Assembly (NCBI GenBank): GCA_044230315.1
Contig: JBGARJ010000002.1
Location: 1 to 64,000, forward strand
Length of the DNA stretch: 64,000 bases
Source of the DNA: M3007 sp044230315
GTDB taxonomy: Bacteria > Bacteroidota > Bacteroidia > Chitinophagales > Saprospiraceae
Direction of reading: 5' to 3'
Made by a program: the position numbers and the translations under genes. This document shows, piece after piece, positions 36,703 through 45,122 of this stretch. The first letter of the stretch is position 1, and the number at the start of each line of letters is the position of its first letter. Below the pieces are notes generated by a model. The model saw only the letters and a program-made list of their open reading frames with translations. It made no database searches and was not told the DNA's origin.

Positions 36703-39700
36703 ATGAAACAGGAGGCAAAAAAAATAAAATTGAGTTCCATTCAGATCGAAGGAGAACAATTTTATCAGATTTCGGATGTCGATGAATTGCGCCCGTTCTT
36801 TATGAGCATCGTCAGCGACGCTGACCACTGGATGTTTATTTCGAGCAACGGGGGCTTAACCACGGGAAGAAAAAACCCCGAATACGCTTTGTTTCCTTAT
36901 TATACGGATGATAAAATTACAGAGTCGGCAGAAACGACCGGTAGCAAATCGATCTTTCAAGTCATACAGAAAAATGCTGTAGTGGTCTGGGAACCGTTTT
37001 CCATCCGCGGCGCCGGGAAATTTTCGGTACAAAGAAATTTGTATAAAAGCGCTTATAACAATAAGATCCTTTTCGAGGAGATCAACTATGACCTTGGGTT
37101 AACGTTTCAATACCAATGGAATTTCAGTAATGCGTTTGGCATTGTAAAAAAATCCAAACTCATCAATCACTCCGGCGAATATCAGCACGGAACCCTGCTC
37201 GATGGCCTCCAGAATATTGTTCCGTACGGTGTAGACAGCGCACTTCAGACCAGGGCCAGCAACCTAATCGACGCATACAAACGCAGCGAATTAGAAATAG
37301 CATCGGGACTGGGTATTTTTGCACTCAGCGCGATTATTGTTGATAAAGCCGAACCGAGCGAAGCCCTAAAAGCCACGGTGGCCTTTTCACTCGGCCTGGA
37401 AGATCCCTGTTATTTGTTGTCGCCGTTGCAGTTAAACCGTTTCCGGGCTGGCCTTGACGTCGAGCAGGAAACCGATATAAAAGGCGACAAAGGAGCGTAT
37501 TTCACGTGTGCGGCCTTTGAACTTCCACCGAATACGGAAAAGGACTGGATGCTGGCCGCTGATGTAAATCAAAACCACGCTGCGATCATACGATTGGTCG
37601 AAACCCTTAAAAACGATAGCGACTTGAGCAGCCGCATCCGGGAAGATATTGCGTTGGGCACCGAAAATCTGGTCAAGCTTACTGCCGCCGCTGATGGGCT
37701 GCAGTGCAGCGAAGATGCGCTCCGGGACTCCCGGCACTTTTCGAACGTGCTGTTCAATATCATGCGCGGTGGGATTTTTGATGAAAACTATCAACTGGAA
37801 CGTTGGGATTTCTCCAACTACCTGGAAAAAGCAAATCGCCTCGTATTTGCCCGACAGCAGGGAATACTTCGGCAACTTCCGGACAAATTCACGCTACAAG
37901 CCTTAAAAACGCTGTTGCAGAACAGCGATGACCCCGATTTCATCCGGCTGGCCACAGAATACCTGCCATTAAAATTCAGCCGCAGGCACGGCGATCCTTC
38001 ACGACCCTGGAACCGGTTCTCGATCAATACCCGAAGTGCGGTCGACGGCTCCAAAATCCTGGACTACGAGGGGAACTGGCGCGATATTTTTCAAAACTGG
38101 GAAGCGCTCGCGCATGCCTATCCCGCCTTTATCGAAGGTATGATCTTTAAATTTCTCAACGCGTCCACGTTCGATGGCTATAATCCATACCGGGTCACCA
38201 AGGACGGCTTTGATTGGGAAACGATCGAGCCCGATGACCCCTGGTCGTATATCGGATATTGGGGTGATCATCAAGTTATTTACCTGTTGAAATTTTTGGA
38301 ATTCGCGTCCAACTACTACCCGGCATTGTTGCCAAGCCTTTTGGATAAAGCGTATTTCGTGTATGCCAATGTGCCCTATAAGATCAAGCCCTACCGGGAT
38401 ATCCTCAAAAACCCTAAATCCACTATCGACTTCGACGGGGCACTGGACCAACAGATCCGGGCGCAAAGAAGCGAACTAGGAGCGGATGGCGCGTTGCTAC
38501 GGGATAAAAACGGGCAGGTGCTGCGCGTAAACTTGCTGGAAAAGATACTGGCAGTCCTGCTGGCCAAACTGTCCAATTTTCTATTGGAAGGGGGAATCTG
38601 GATGAACACACAACGTCCGGAATGGAATGATGCCAATAACGCGTTGGTCGGAAACGGTGTGTCGATGGTTACCCTGTATTACCTGAGGCGGTTTATGGCG
38701 TTTTTTAGCGAACTGCTGGCACATGCGCCCCTGGAACGCATAAACGTCTCGCAGGAGTTGGCGGATCTCTATGTCCAGATCCACCATGCGCTTCTGGAAA
38801 ATCAAGCCTTGGTAAACGGCAAAATCAATGATCGCGATCGCAAAAATCTATTGGATCGCTTTGGCCATGCAGGCGGCGACTTTCGCTGGCAAATCTATGA
38901 ACATGGATTCGGAGGGGGTCAACGCGCCGTTGACCTCGATGGATTGCGCGCGTTTGCAACGCTTTCACTCCGATTTATTACGCATTCCATAGAAGCCAAT
39001 CAACGGCCGGATCATCTGTATCACGGATATAACTTAATGTCGGCCGGAGAAGACTCCGTTGCGGTTTCTCATTTGGGCGAAATGTTGGAAGGGCAAGTTG
39101 CCGTGCTCAGCGCGGGCTGCCTGTCTGTGGAAGCGAGCCTGCACTTATTGAATGCGCTCCGGTTGAGTGCCCTGTACCGGGACGACCAGCGCAGTTATCT
39201 GCTGTATCCGAACAAGCAATTACCGGGTTTTTTACAAAAAAATACGGTATCACGCGATTTGTTATCCCAATTTGGCCTTTTAGAAAACCTTTCGGACAAG
39301 GCCTATGCTGCGCTCCTTGAAAGTGATATTTCAGGGAACTATCATTTTAATGGAAACTTCAAAAACGCGGCCGATCTGGAAGCCGCGGTAGATGCCATCG
39401 GGGGAATTGACCCGGCAGGCAAAGCGGCATTGCTCCGATTATTCGAAGCGATCTTTCACCATAAAGCCTTCACCGGAAGAAGCGGAACATTCTTCGGATA
39501 CGAGGGTCTCGGGTCGATTTATTGGCATATGGTGTCCAAACTGCGCCTGGCCGTACTGGAGACCGCCATCGAAGCAATAAACAAACAGGCGGACGATGCA
39601 GCAGTTAAACAACTGATGGAGTATTACTACGCGATTACGGACGGGATCGGCGTACACAAATCGCCTGACTTGTATGGCGCCTTCCCCACCGACCCATATT

Positions 39701-40125
39701 CGCACACGCCATATGGCAAAGGCGCCCAACAACCGGGCATGACCGGCCAAGTGAAGGAAGACATCTTGTGCAGGCTCGGCGAATTAGGCCTTTGGGTGCA
39801 AAACGGCCAGCTGCGGTTTCAGCCCTATCTGCTCCGGAAAGATGAATTTTTAAAATCGCGCAAAACCATGCGCTATATTGATGTAAGCGGCACGCCCAGG
39901 CAAATGGTGGTGGATGAAAACGCATTGTTTTTTACGTATTGCCAGGTACCGTTAATATATGTACTGTCCGGGCATGAAGATCTCTTAGTAGCATATGATA
40001 ACGAGCAGGTCGAGCACTCGGAACAGCTGCTGTTGAATGCGGAAAACAGTCAAAAAATATGGAACAGAAGCGGAGAAATTCGGCAAATAACGATTTCAAT
40101 AAACCCTGATCGGTTCTTGTATTGA
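36703..40125 (+). CDS. GH149-like beta-1,3-glucan phosphorylase (GH94-related)
   Basis: This 1140-residue protein has no signal peptide and is therefore cytosolic. It resembles the inverting glycoside phosphorylases of the GH94/GH149/GH161 group, and its length and N-terminal motif (FISSNGGLTTGRKNPEYALF, about residues 44-63) fit GH149 best. The catalytic (alpha/alpha)6 domain contains RPEWNDANNALVGNG, where D643 is the likely general acid, and YEHGFGGGQRAVDLDG from Y732. Such enzymes cleave beta-1,3-glucan oligosaccharides with phosphate to release glucose-1-phosphate, saving ATP. The adjacent GH16, GH17, GH30 and sugar symporter genes support this substrate. Assignment to GH149 rather than a neighbouring phosphorylase family rests on recalled motifs. 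No strong ribosome-binding site is seen, as is usual in this phylum. Confidence 0.75.
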   Translation: MKQEAKKIKLSSIQIEGEQFYQISDVDELRPFFMSIVSDADHWMFISSNGGLTTGRKNPEYALFPYYTDDKITESAETTGSKSIFQVIQKNAVVVWEPFSIRGAGKFSVQRNLYKSAYNNKILFEEINYDLGLTFQYQWNFSNAFGIVKKSKLINHSGEYQHGTLLDGLQNIVPYGVDSALQTRASNLIDAYKRSELEIASGLGIFALSAIIVDKAEPSEALKATVAFSLGLEDPCYLLSPLQLNRFRAGLDVEQETDIKGDKGAYFTCAAFELPPNTEKDWMLAADVNQNHAAIIRLVETLKNDSDLSSRIREDIALGTENLVKLTAAADGLQCSEDALRDSRHFSNVLFNIMRGGIFDENYQLERWDFSNYLEKANRLVFARQQGILRQLPDKFTLQALKTLLQNSDDPDFIRLATEYLPLKFSRRHGDPSRPWNRFSINTRSAVDGSKILDYEGNWRDIFQNWEALAHAYPAFIEGMIFKFLNASTFDGYNPYRVTKDGFDWETIEPDDPWSYIGYWGDHQVIYLLKFLEFASNYYPALLPSLLDKAYFVYANVPYKIKPYRDILKNPKSTIDFDGALDQQIRAQRSELGADGALLRDKNGQVLRVNLLEKILAVLLAKLSNFLLEGGIWMNTQRPEWNDANNALVGNGVSMVTLYYLRRFMAFFSELLAHAPLERINVSQELADLYVQIHHALLENQALVNGKINDRDRKNLLDRFGHAGGDFRWQIYEHGFGGGQRAVDLDGLRAFATLSLRFITHSIEANQRPDHLYHGYNLMSAGEDSVAVSHLGEMLEGQVAVLSAGCLSVEASLHLLNALRLSALYRDDQRSYLLYPNKQLPGFLQKNTVSRDLLSQFGLLENLSDKAYAALLESDISGNYHFNGNFKNAADLEAAVDAIGGIDPAGKAALLRLFEAIFHHKAFTGRSGTFFGYEGLGSIYWHMVSKLRLAVLETAIEAINKQADDAAVKQLMEYYYAITDGIGVHKSPDLYGAFPTDPYSHTPYGKGAQQPGMTGQVKEDILCRLGELGLWVQNGQLRFQPYLLRKDEFLKSRKTMRYIDVSGTPRQMVVDENALFFTYCQVPLIYVLSGHEDLLVAYDNEQVEHSEQLLLNAENSQKIWNRSGEIRQITISINPDRFLY

Positions 40126-40139
40126 TTGCTTTAAAAGAA

Positions 40140-40281
40140 TAGTCCGGTAGGTTTTTGCAAACCGTTGAAAAGGAAGCCCGGAGCATGTTGTTGGCGAGGA
40201 TGCCAATAACGGCTTTAAGGCTTGATTTTCAACGAAATGCCGTTGTTGGCGCCCTCGCCAACAGCAAAATGTACCGGACTA
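40140..40281. repeat. Imperfect ~142-bp inverted-repeat element upstream of the GH30 gene
   Basis: The termini TAGTCCGGTA (40140-40149) and TACCGGACTA (40272-40281) are exact inverted repeats. Inner arms at 40187-40213 and 40239-40265 pair over 27 bases with few mismatches (core TTGGCGAGG). CGTTGAAAA (40163-40171) can alternatively pair with TTTTCAACG (40226-40234). The element lies wholly in the gap between the phosphorylase stop and the GH30 start. Confidence 0.6.
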
Positions 40282-40298
40282 TTGTTAAAAATGATTTA

Positions 40299-41798
40299 AT
40301 GTTTATTGAACGGATTTTACCCATACTCGTCTTGCTAAGTACCGTGGCCCTGTATTGCCGGCCTTCAAAAAAAACATGGCGCGCCGTCATCTATGAAACG
40401 TCTGCAGGAGGAAACAAACTGCAACAACTGGATGCGGTTGCCCCGGAAGGATCAGCCTTGCCAATAGCACTAAACCCTGAAGTAACCTATCAAAAAATTC
40501 TGGGTTTGGGTGGCGCCTTCACCGAAAGTTCAGCGTATTTACTCAATCGGCTCGGCCAGGCGAACCGGAACAGGATATTGGAGGCCTACTTCAGCGAAGC
40601 CGGCGCCAATTATTCATTGGCCAGAACACATATCAATTCCTGCGATTTTTCACTGGGCCATTATTCTTATGCGCCGGTGCCGGATGATAAAACCCTTGAC
40701 CATTTTTCAATTGAGGAGGACCGGGAAGATTTGATTGCGCTGATAAAAGACGCACAAAAAATATCAAAAACCGGGTTCAAAATTATCGCTTCGCCCTGGA
40801 CGGCGCCGCCCTGGATGAAAGACAACCAGCGCTGGATCGGCGGGAAACTATTGCCGGAATACCGCGACACCTGGGCCTTGTTTTTTTCAAAATACATAAA
40901 AGCGTATCAAAAAGAAGGCATTGATATCTGGGGAATTACCGTGGAAAACGAACCCAATGGCAATGGTAACAACTGGGAAAGCATGCACTTCACGCCACAG
41001 GAAATGACCGATTTTGTTCAACGTTATCTGGGGCCCAAACTGGAACAGGAGGGCTTGGGACACGTGAAAATATTGGGCTATGACCAAAACCGGGCGGAGT
41101 TAAAAACATGGGTAGACGAAATGTTCAAAGACGAGAACACATCAAAATATTTTGCCGGAACAGCTATTCACTGGTATGAAAGCACCTGGGATTACTTTCC
41201 GGATGCCCTGCAATATGCGCATCAAAAAGCCCCGCACAAATACCTGATCCAAACCGAAGCCTGCGTGGACGCAGAAGTGCCCAAATGGAACGACGATGCC
41301 TGGTATTGGAGCAAAGAAGCAACCGATTGGGGTTGGGATTGGGCACCGCCAGATCAAAAACACCTGCATCCCAAATATGTGCCCGTATTCCGCTATGCGC
41401 GGGATATAATCGGCTGCCTGAATAATTATGTGGACGGTTGGCTGGACTGGAACATGGTGCTGGACAAACAAGGCGGGCCCAACTGGTTCAAAAATTGGTG
41501 CGTCGCCCCCGTTATCGCAGACCCCGAAAACGACGCCGTTTATTTCACGCCGCTGTATTACACCATGGCGCACTTCAGCAAATTCATTCGCCCCGAGGCG
41601 CTCCGGATCGGTTTTGAAAACCCCGACAATGACTTGATGGTCACTGCCGTAAAAAACACGGACGGCTCGGTGGTTGCGGTTGTCTTTAATCCGACGGAGC
41701 AAGAAAAACTGCTAAAAATAACGCTGGAAGGGCAGGCTATTTATTCAAAAATCAGCGCAAAAGCACTTCAGAGTGTAGTATTCAATCAAGCAAACTAA
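40299..41798 (+). CDS. GH30 family glycosidase (beta-1,6-glucosidase/glucanase-like)
   Basis: This 499-residue exported enzyme belongs to GH30. After a hydrophobic leader (MFIERILPILVLLSTVALYC, with a possible but weak lipobox) come the GH30 hallmarks: ILGLGGAFTESSAYLLN; IIASPWTAPPWMKDN; acid/base Glu in ITVENEPNG (E218); nucleophile in IQTEACVD (E320); and a C-terminal beta-sandwich (VKNTDGSVVAVVFNPTE). Members in laminarin loci remove beta-1,6-linked glucose branches, so the main chain can then be cut. A glucosylceramidase-like specificity cannot be excluded. The frame is open from TTG 40155, but that part is an inverted repeat and lacks protein character, so ATG 40299 was chosen. The symporter gene follows after 5 bases. 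Confidence 0.87.
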   Translation: MFIERILPILVLLSTVALYCRPSKKTWRAVIYETSAGGNKLQQLDAVAPEGSALPIALNPEVTYQKILGLGGAFTESSAYLLNRLGQANRNRILEAYFSEAGANYSLARTHINSCDFSLGHYSYAPVPDDKTLDHFSIEEDREDLIALIKDAQKISKTGFKIIASPWTAPPWMKDNQRWIGGKLLPEYRDTWALFFSKYIKAYQKEGIDIWGITVENEPNGNGNNWESMHFTPQEMTDFVQRYLGPKLEQEGLGHVKILGYDQNRAELKTWVDEMFKDENTSKYFAGTAIHWYESTWDYFPDALQYAHQKAPHKYLIQTEACVDAEVPKWNDDAWYWSKEATDWGWDWAPPDQKHLHPKYVPVFRYARDIIGCLNNYVDGWLDWNMVLDKQGGPNWFKNWCVAPVIADPENDAVYFTPLYYTMAHFSKFIRPEALRIGFENPDNDLMVTAVKNTDGSVVAVVFNPTEQEKLLKITLEGQAIYSKISAKALQSVVFNQAN

Positions 41799-41803
41799 AA
41801 GCG

Positions 41804-43234
41804 ATGGCACATTATCAGACAGCGCAAAAAGACCGGGTACCGGCAATCCAAAAATTCGCATTCGGAGCCGGTCACCTCGTGAACAACCTGCTACCCGGAT
41901 CCTTGGGCGTATTTTCATTTTTCCTGCTTACAGCCTTTGGCATGGATCCGTTTCTGGCGGGTTTACTCGGCGGCTTGCCGAGGATTTACGATGCCATATC
42001 GGACCCGATCATGGGATACATCTCTGACAATACGACATTCAAATGGGGACGCCGCAGGCCATATATTTTTGTTGGCGCCATACTAAGCGGGGTGCTGTTT
42101 GCGGTGTTGTGGCAGCTGAACCCGGAAAATTCGCAGCATTACAACTTTTGGTATTTTTTGATCTTTTCACTGATCTACCTGACGGGCAATACCATCTTCG
42201 CCACCCCGCTCATTGGCCTGGGCTACGAAATGACTTCCGATTACAACGAACGCACCCGGCTGATGGGTTTTTCGCAGACGATTGGCCAGATAGCCTGGAT
42301 GATTGTTCCCTGGTTTTGGGTCATCATTGCCAATCCGAACCTGTTTGAAACCCAGGCGGAAGGCGTTCATAAATTATCGGTGGTCGTGGGTGTCGTGTGT
42401 TTACTCCTGGGCATTTTGCCGGCCCTGTTCTGCCAGGAAGTAGATCAGACCAACCTGCAAAACAGGGATGCCATTACCTTGAAAAACTTATTCAGCAATC
42501 TGAAAGGGCTGTTGCACAATATGGTGCTCATATCGAAAAACAAACCGTTCATGCGACTCTGCGGCGCCACTTTTCTGGTATTCAACGGCTTTCAAATGGT
42601 AGGTTCGTTCAGCTATTTTATCATCGTGTTCTATTTGTTCAATGGCCAATATGAAGCCGCCGGAACCTGGCCAGCCTGGTTTTCTACCGTCAGCGCACTA
42701 GCTACCGCTATTTTGATTATCCCGGTCATTACCTGGATGGCGAACAAATGGGGCAAACGCAAAGCGTTTATCATTTCCACCGCCATTTCGATTGTCGGTT
42801 ATGTTTTAAAATGGTGGGGCTTTTCACCGGAAAGCCCCTGGATGATGTTTCTGCCTATACCCTTCATGACATTTGGGATCGGCGGGCTGTTTACGCTCAT
42901 GATGTCTATGACCGCTGATGTTTGCGACCTGGATGAACTGAACAACGGTATGCCGAGAAAAGAAGGAACGTTTGGAGCCATCTATTGGTGGATGGTAAAG
43001 TTGGGGCAAGGCCTCGCACTGGTGCTGGGCGGCCTGGTGCTGAAAGTGGTGGGGTTTGATCAAAACGTGGCTACCCAAACCGCGGATACTATTGTCAAAT
43101 TACGCCTGGCTGATATTTCTATTCCGGCTATTACTGCCGCACTGGCTATCCTGGTGATGTGGAACTACGATCTGACGGAGGAAAAAGCCCATGCAATCAA
43201 AGAAGAATTAGTCAAAAGAAGAGGCGAATTATAA
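41804..43234 (+). CDS. GPH-family sugar:cation symporter (MFS)
   Basis: This 476-residue inner-membrane protein has twelve predicted helices. It carries the glycoside-pentoside-hexuronide signature between helices 2 and 3: YDAISDPIMGYISDNT followed by KWGRRRPYIF. It probably moves mono- or oligosaccharides released from beta-glucan from the periplasm into the cytosol, driven by H+ or Na+. Its position directly after GH30 (5-base gap) and before two signal-less GH17-like enzymes suggests that its cargo is laminari- or gentio-oligosaccharides rather than only glucose. The start ATG 41804 follows the GH30 stop closely, so translation is likely coupled. Confidence 0.88.
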   Translation: MAHYQTAQKDRVPAIQKFAFGAGHLVNNLLPGSLGVFSFFLLTAFGMDPFLAGLLGGLPRIYDAISDPIMGYISDNTTFKWGRRRPYIFVGAILSGVLFAVLWQLNPENSQHYNFWYFLIFSLIYLTGNTIFATPLIGLGYEMTSDYNERTRLMGFSQTIGQIAWMIVPWFWVIIANPNLFETQAEGVHKLSVVVGVVCLLLGILPALFCQEVDQTNLQNRDAITLKNLFSNLKGLLHNMVLISKNKPFMRLCGATFLVFNGFQMVGSFSYFIIVFYLFNGQYEAAGTWPAWFSTVSALATAILIIPVITWMANKWGKRKAFIISTAISIVGYVLKWWGFSPESPWMMFLPIPFMTFGIGGLFTLMMSMTADVCDLDELNNGMPRKEGTFGAIYWWMVKLGQGLALVLGGLVLKVVGFDQNVATQTADTIVKLRLADISIPAITAALAILVMWNYDLTEEKAHAIKEELVKRRGEL

Positions 43235-43251
43235 TTAAAACCGTTATCAAA

Positions 43252-44157
43252 ATGTCTTATAAAGCAGATCGATACCTATCCCAGGATGATGTCAGTTCGG
43301 AAAATTACCTCGCCGGGGTTTCCGGACCCGAGATCCAGAATTTGTTCCTCGAAATCCTAAATAACGGCGTACATGGGTTCTGCTTCAGTTTGTATGCAGA
43401 AGGCCAACAGCCGGGCGATCGCATTTCAGTAGAGCAAGTCAGGCGGCGCATGCAAATTCTCAAACCGCACACCCAATGGATTCGATCCTTTTCCTGTACA
43501 GACGACAATGAACTCATTCCCCAAGTGGCAAAAACACTCGGGTTAAAAACCCTGGTCGGAGCATGGCTCGGTAAGGACCCCGAGGTGAACGAACGGGAAA
43601 TAAACGGCTTGATTGAACTGGCTCGAGCGGGCCTGGTGGATATTGCCGCTGTAGGGAACGAAGTCCTGTACCGAAAAGATTTGTCGGAAGATGAACTGCT
43701 AGCGTTCATCCACCGGGTCAAACAGGCCATACCAGAAATACCGGTTGGTTATGTAGATGCCTATTACGAGTTTACCCAGCGCCCGAGGATCGCTGAAGCC
43801 TGCGATTTGATCCTGGCCAATTGTTACCCCTTCTGGGAAGCCTGCCCATTTGAAAATTCATTGGATTATTTGAAAAAAATGGTGCGCCAGGCTGAGCAAG
43901 CGACGAACGGGAAAAAAGTGATCGTTACCGAAACCGGTTGGCCCAGTCAGGGCGAAAACCTGAAAGGCGCCCATCCGTCCGAAAAAAATGCGCTGGCCTA
44001 TTTTATCAATACCCAAATGTGGGCATTAGACGAAGATGTGCCCGTCTTTTATTTCTCCTCCTTTGACGAATCCTGGAAAGTAAGCGCCGAAGGCGATGTA
44101 GGCGCCTATTGGGGGATATGGGACAAACATGAAAAGTTGAAGTTTCAAAATCTATGA
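43252..44157 (+). CDS. GH17-like beta-1,3-glucan hydrolase/transglycosylase, no signal peptide
   Basis: This 301-residue single-domain clan-A enzyme matches GH17. It has acid/base AAVGNEVLYRKD (E137), nucleophile VIVTETGWPSQGE (E227), and the closing YFSSFDESWK segment with aromatic and acidic substrate-site residues. GH17 enzymes act on beta-1,3-glucan as endo- or exo-glucanases or as transglycosylases. The start MSYKADRY has no export signal, and extending the frame upstream (to 43159) only overlaps the symporter gene and adds basic residues. A cytosolic location is therefore inferred, unlike most characterised GH17 enzymes of laminarin loci. Its stop overlaps the start of the next GH17-like gene by four bases (ATGA). 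Confidence 0.85.
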   Translation: MSYKADRYLSQDDVSSENYLAGVSGPEIQNLFLEILNNGVHGFCFSLYAEGQQPGDRISVEQVRRRMQILKPHTQWIRSFSCTDDNELIPQVAKTLGLKTLVGAWLGKDPEVNEREINGLIELARAGLVDIAAVGNEVLYRKDLSEDELLAFIHRVKQAIPEIPVGYVDAYYEFTQRPRIAEACDLILANCYPFWEACPFENSLDYLKKMVRQAEQATNGKKVIVTETGWPSQGENLKGAHPSEKNALAYFINTQMWALDEDVPVFYFSSFDESWKVSAEGDVGAYWGIWDKHEKLKFQNL

Positions 44158-45104
44158 ACACATTTGCCGCATTACAATTACCTCCCGCGAAAGGGATCTG
44201 CTATTCCGGGTTTCGCGACGGGCAAATGCCGGGCGGAATCTATCCGTCGTATGAGGAGATAAAAGAAGACTTGCTGTTGTTGCAGCCGCATTGGAAATAC
44301 CTCAGGTTGTATGACGTAGACCTGCACGGCGAAATGGTCCTAGAGGTTGTAAGCCGCGAAAAAATGGATTTCAAAATCATGCTCGGCGCCTACATTGAGG
44401 CAGAGATGAACAATTTTGGCTGCCCGTGGGGAGGGGGCGTTTATCCGGAAGCGCAACTGGAGTACTTCAGGAAAAACAATATCCGCAAAATTCACAACCT
44501 CATAAAACTCGCCAATCAATACCCGGAGATCATTTTTTCACTCTCCGTAGGCAATGAAGCTTGCGTCGATTGGACGGATCATTATGTTTCGGTGCACCAA
44601 GTCATGGAATATGTCCGTACAGTAAAGGAAGGCGCAAGGCAACCGGTCACCTTTTGTGAAAACTATCTCCCCTGGCTCAACAAGTTAAAGCCTCTGGCTG
44701 CCGTCGTAGATTTTATTTCTATCCATACGTACCCGGTTTGGGAATACAAAAAAATTCATGAATCGCTGGAGTATACCATAGAAAACTATTACACCGTGGC
44801 TAACCGCTATCCCGACAAACCGGTTGTCATCACCGAGGCGGGTTGGGCAACCCATTCAAACGGAAGAGGGATCGACCCGGAACACGTTAGTGAAGAAAAC
44901 CAAAAAATATACTTCCACGACTTAATGGCCTGGACGCAAAAGGACCGCATACTCACCTTCTTCTTCGAAGCATTCGATGAATCCTGGAAAGGCTCCCCTG
45001 AACCCTTGGAACCGGAGAAGCACTGGGGTGTCTTCCATATCGACAGAACGCCTAAGAAAGTTATGGAACCGGATATCAAAACCCATTACCAGCGCAACAA
45101 TTAG
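44154..45104 (+). CDS. Second GH17-like beta-1,3-glucan-active enzyme, no signal peptide
   Basis: This 316-residue enzyme is a diverged relative of the preceding one. It has acid/base LSVGNEACVDW (E135), nucleophile VITEAGWATHSNG (E228) and a final FFEAFDESWKGSPEP. It opens GICYSGFRDGQMPGG, which resembles the first strand of GH17 barrels acting on beta-1,3 bonds. It has no signal peptide. Translation is probably coupled to its neighbour through the ATGA overlap. Two different cytosolic GH17-like enzymes next to a phosphorylase imply division of labour, for example cleavage versus debranching or transfer. The individual specificity cannot be read from sequence. Confidence 0.82.
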   Translation: MNTFAALQLPPAKGICYSGFRDGQMPGGIYPSYEEIKEDLLLLQPHWKYLRLYDVDLHGEMVLEVVSREKMDFKIMLGAYIEAEMNNFGCPWGGGVYPEAQLEYFRKNNIRKIHNLIKLANQYPEIIFSLSVGNEACVDWTDHYVSVHQVMEYVRTVKEGARQPVTFCENYLPWLNKLKPLAAVVDFISIHTYPVWEYKKIHESLEYTIENYYTVANRYPDKPVVITEAGWATHSNGRGIDPEHVSEENQKIYFHDLMAWTQKDRILTFFFEAFDESWKGSPEPLEPEKHWGVFHIDRTPKKVMEPDIKTHYQRNN

Positions 45105-45122
45105 TCATTAAATTTTTATCCA

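Noticed and set aside
40155..40298. N-terminal extension of the GH30 protein from TTG 40155
   Set aside because: The stretch is an inverted-repeat element; ATG 40299 directly precedes a good export signal.
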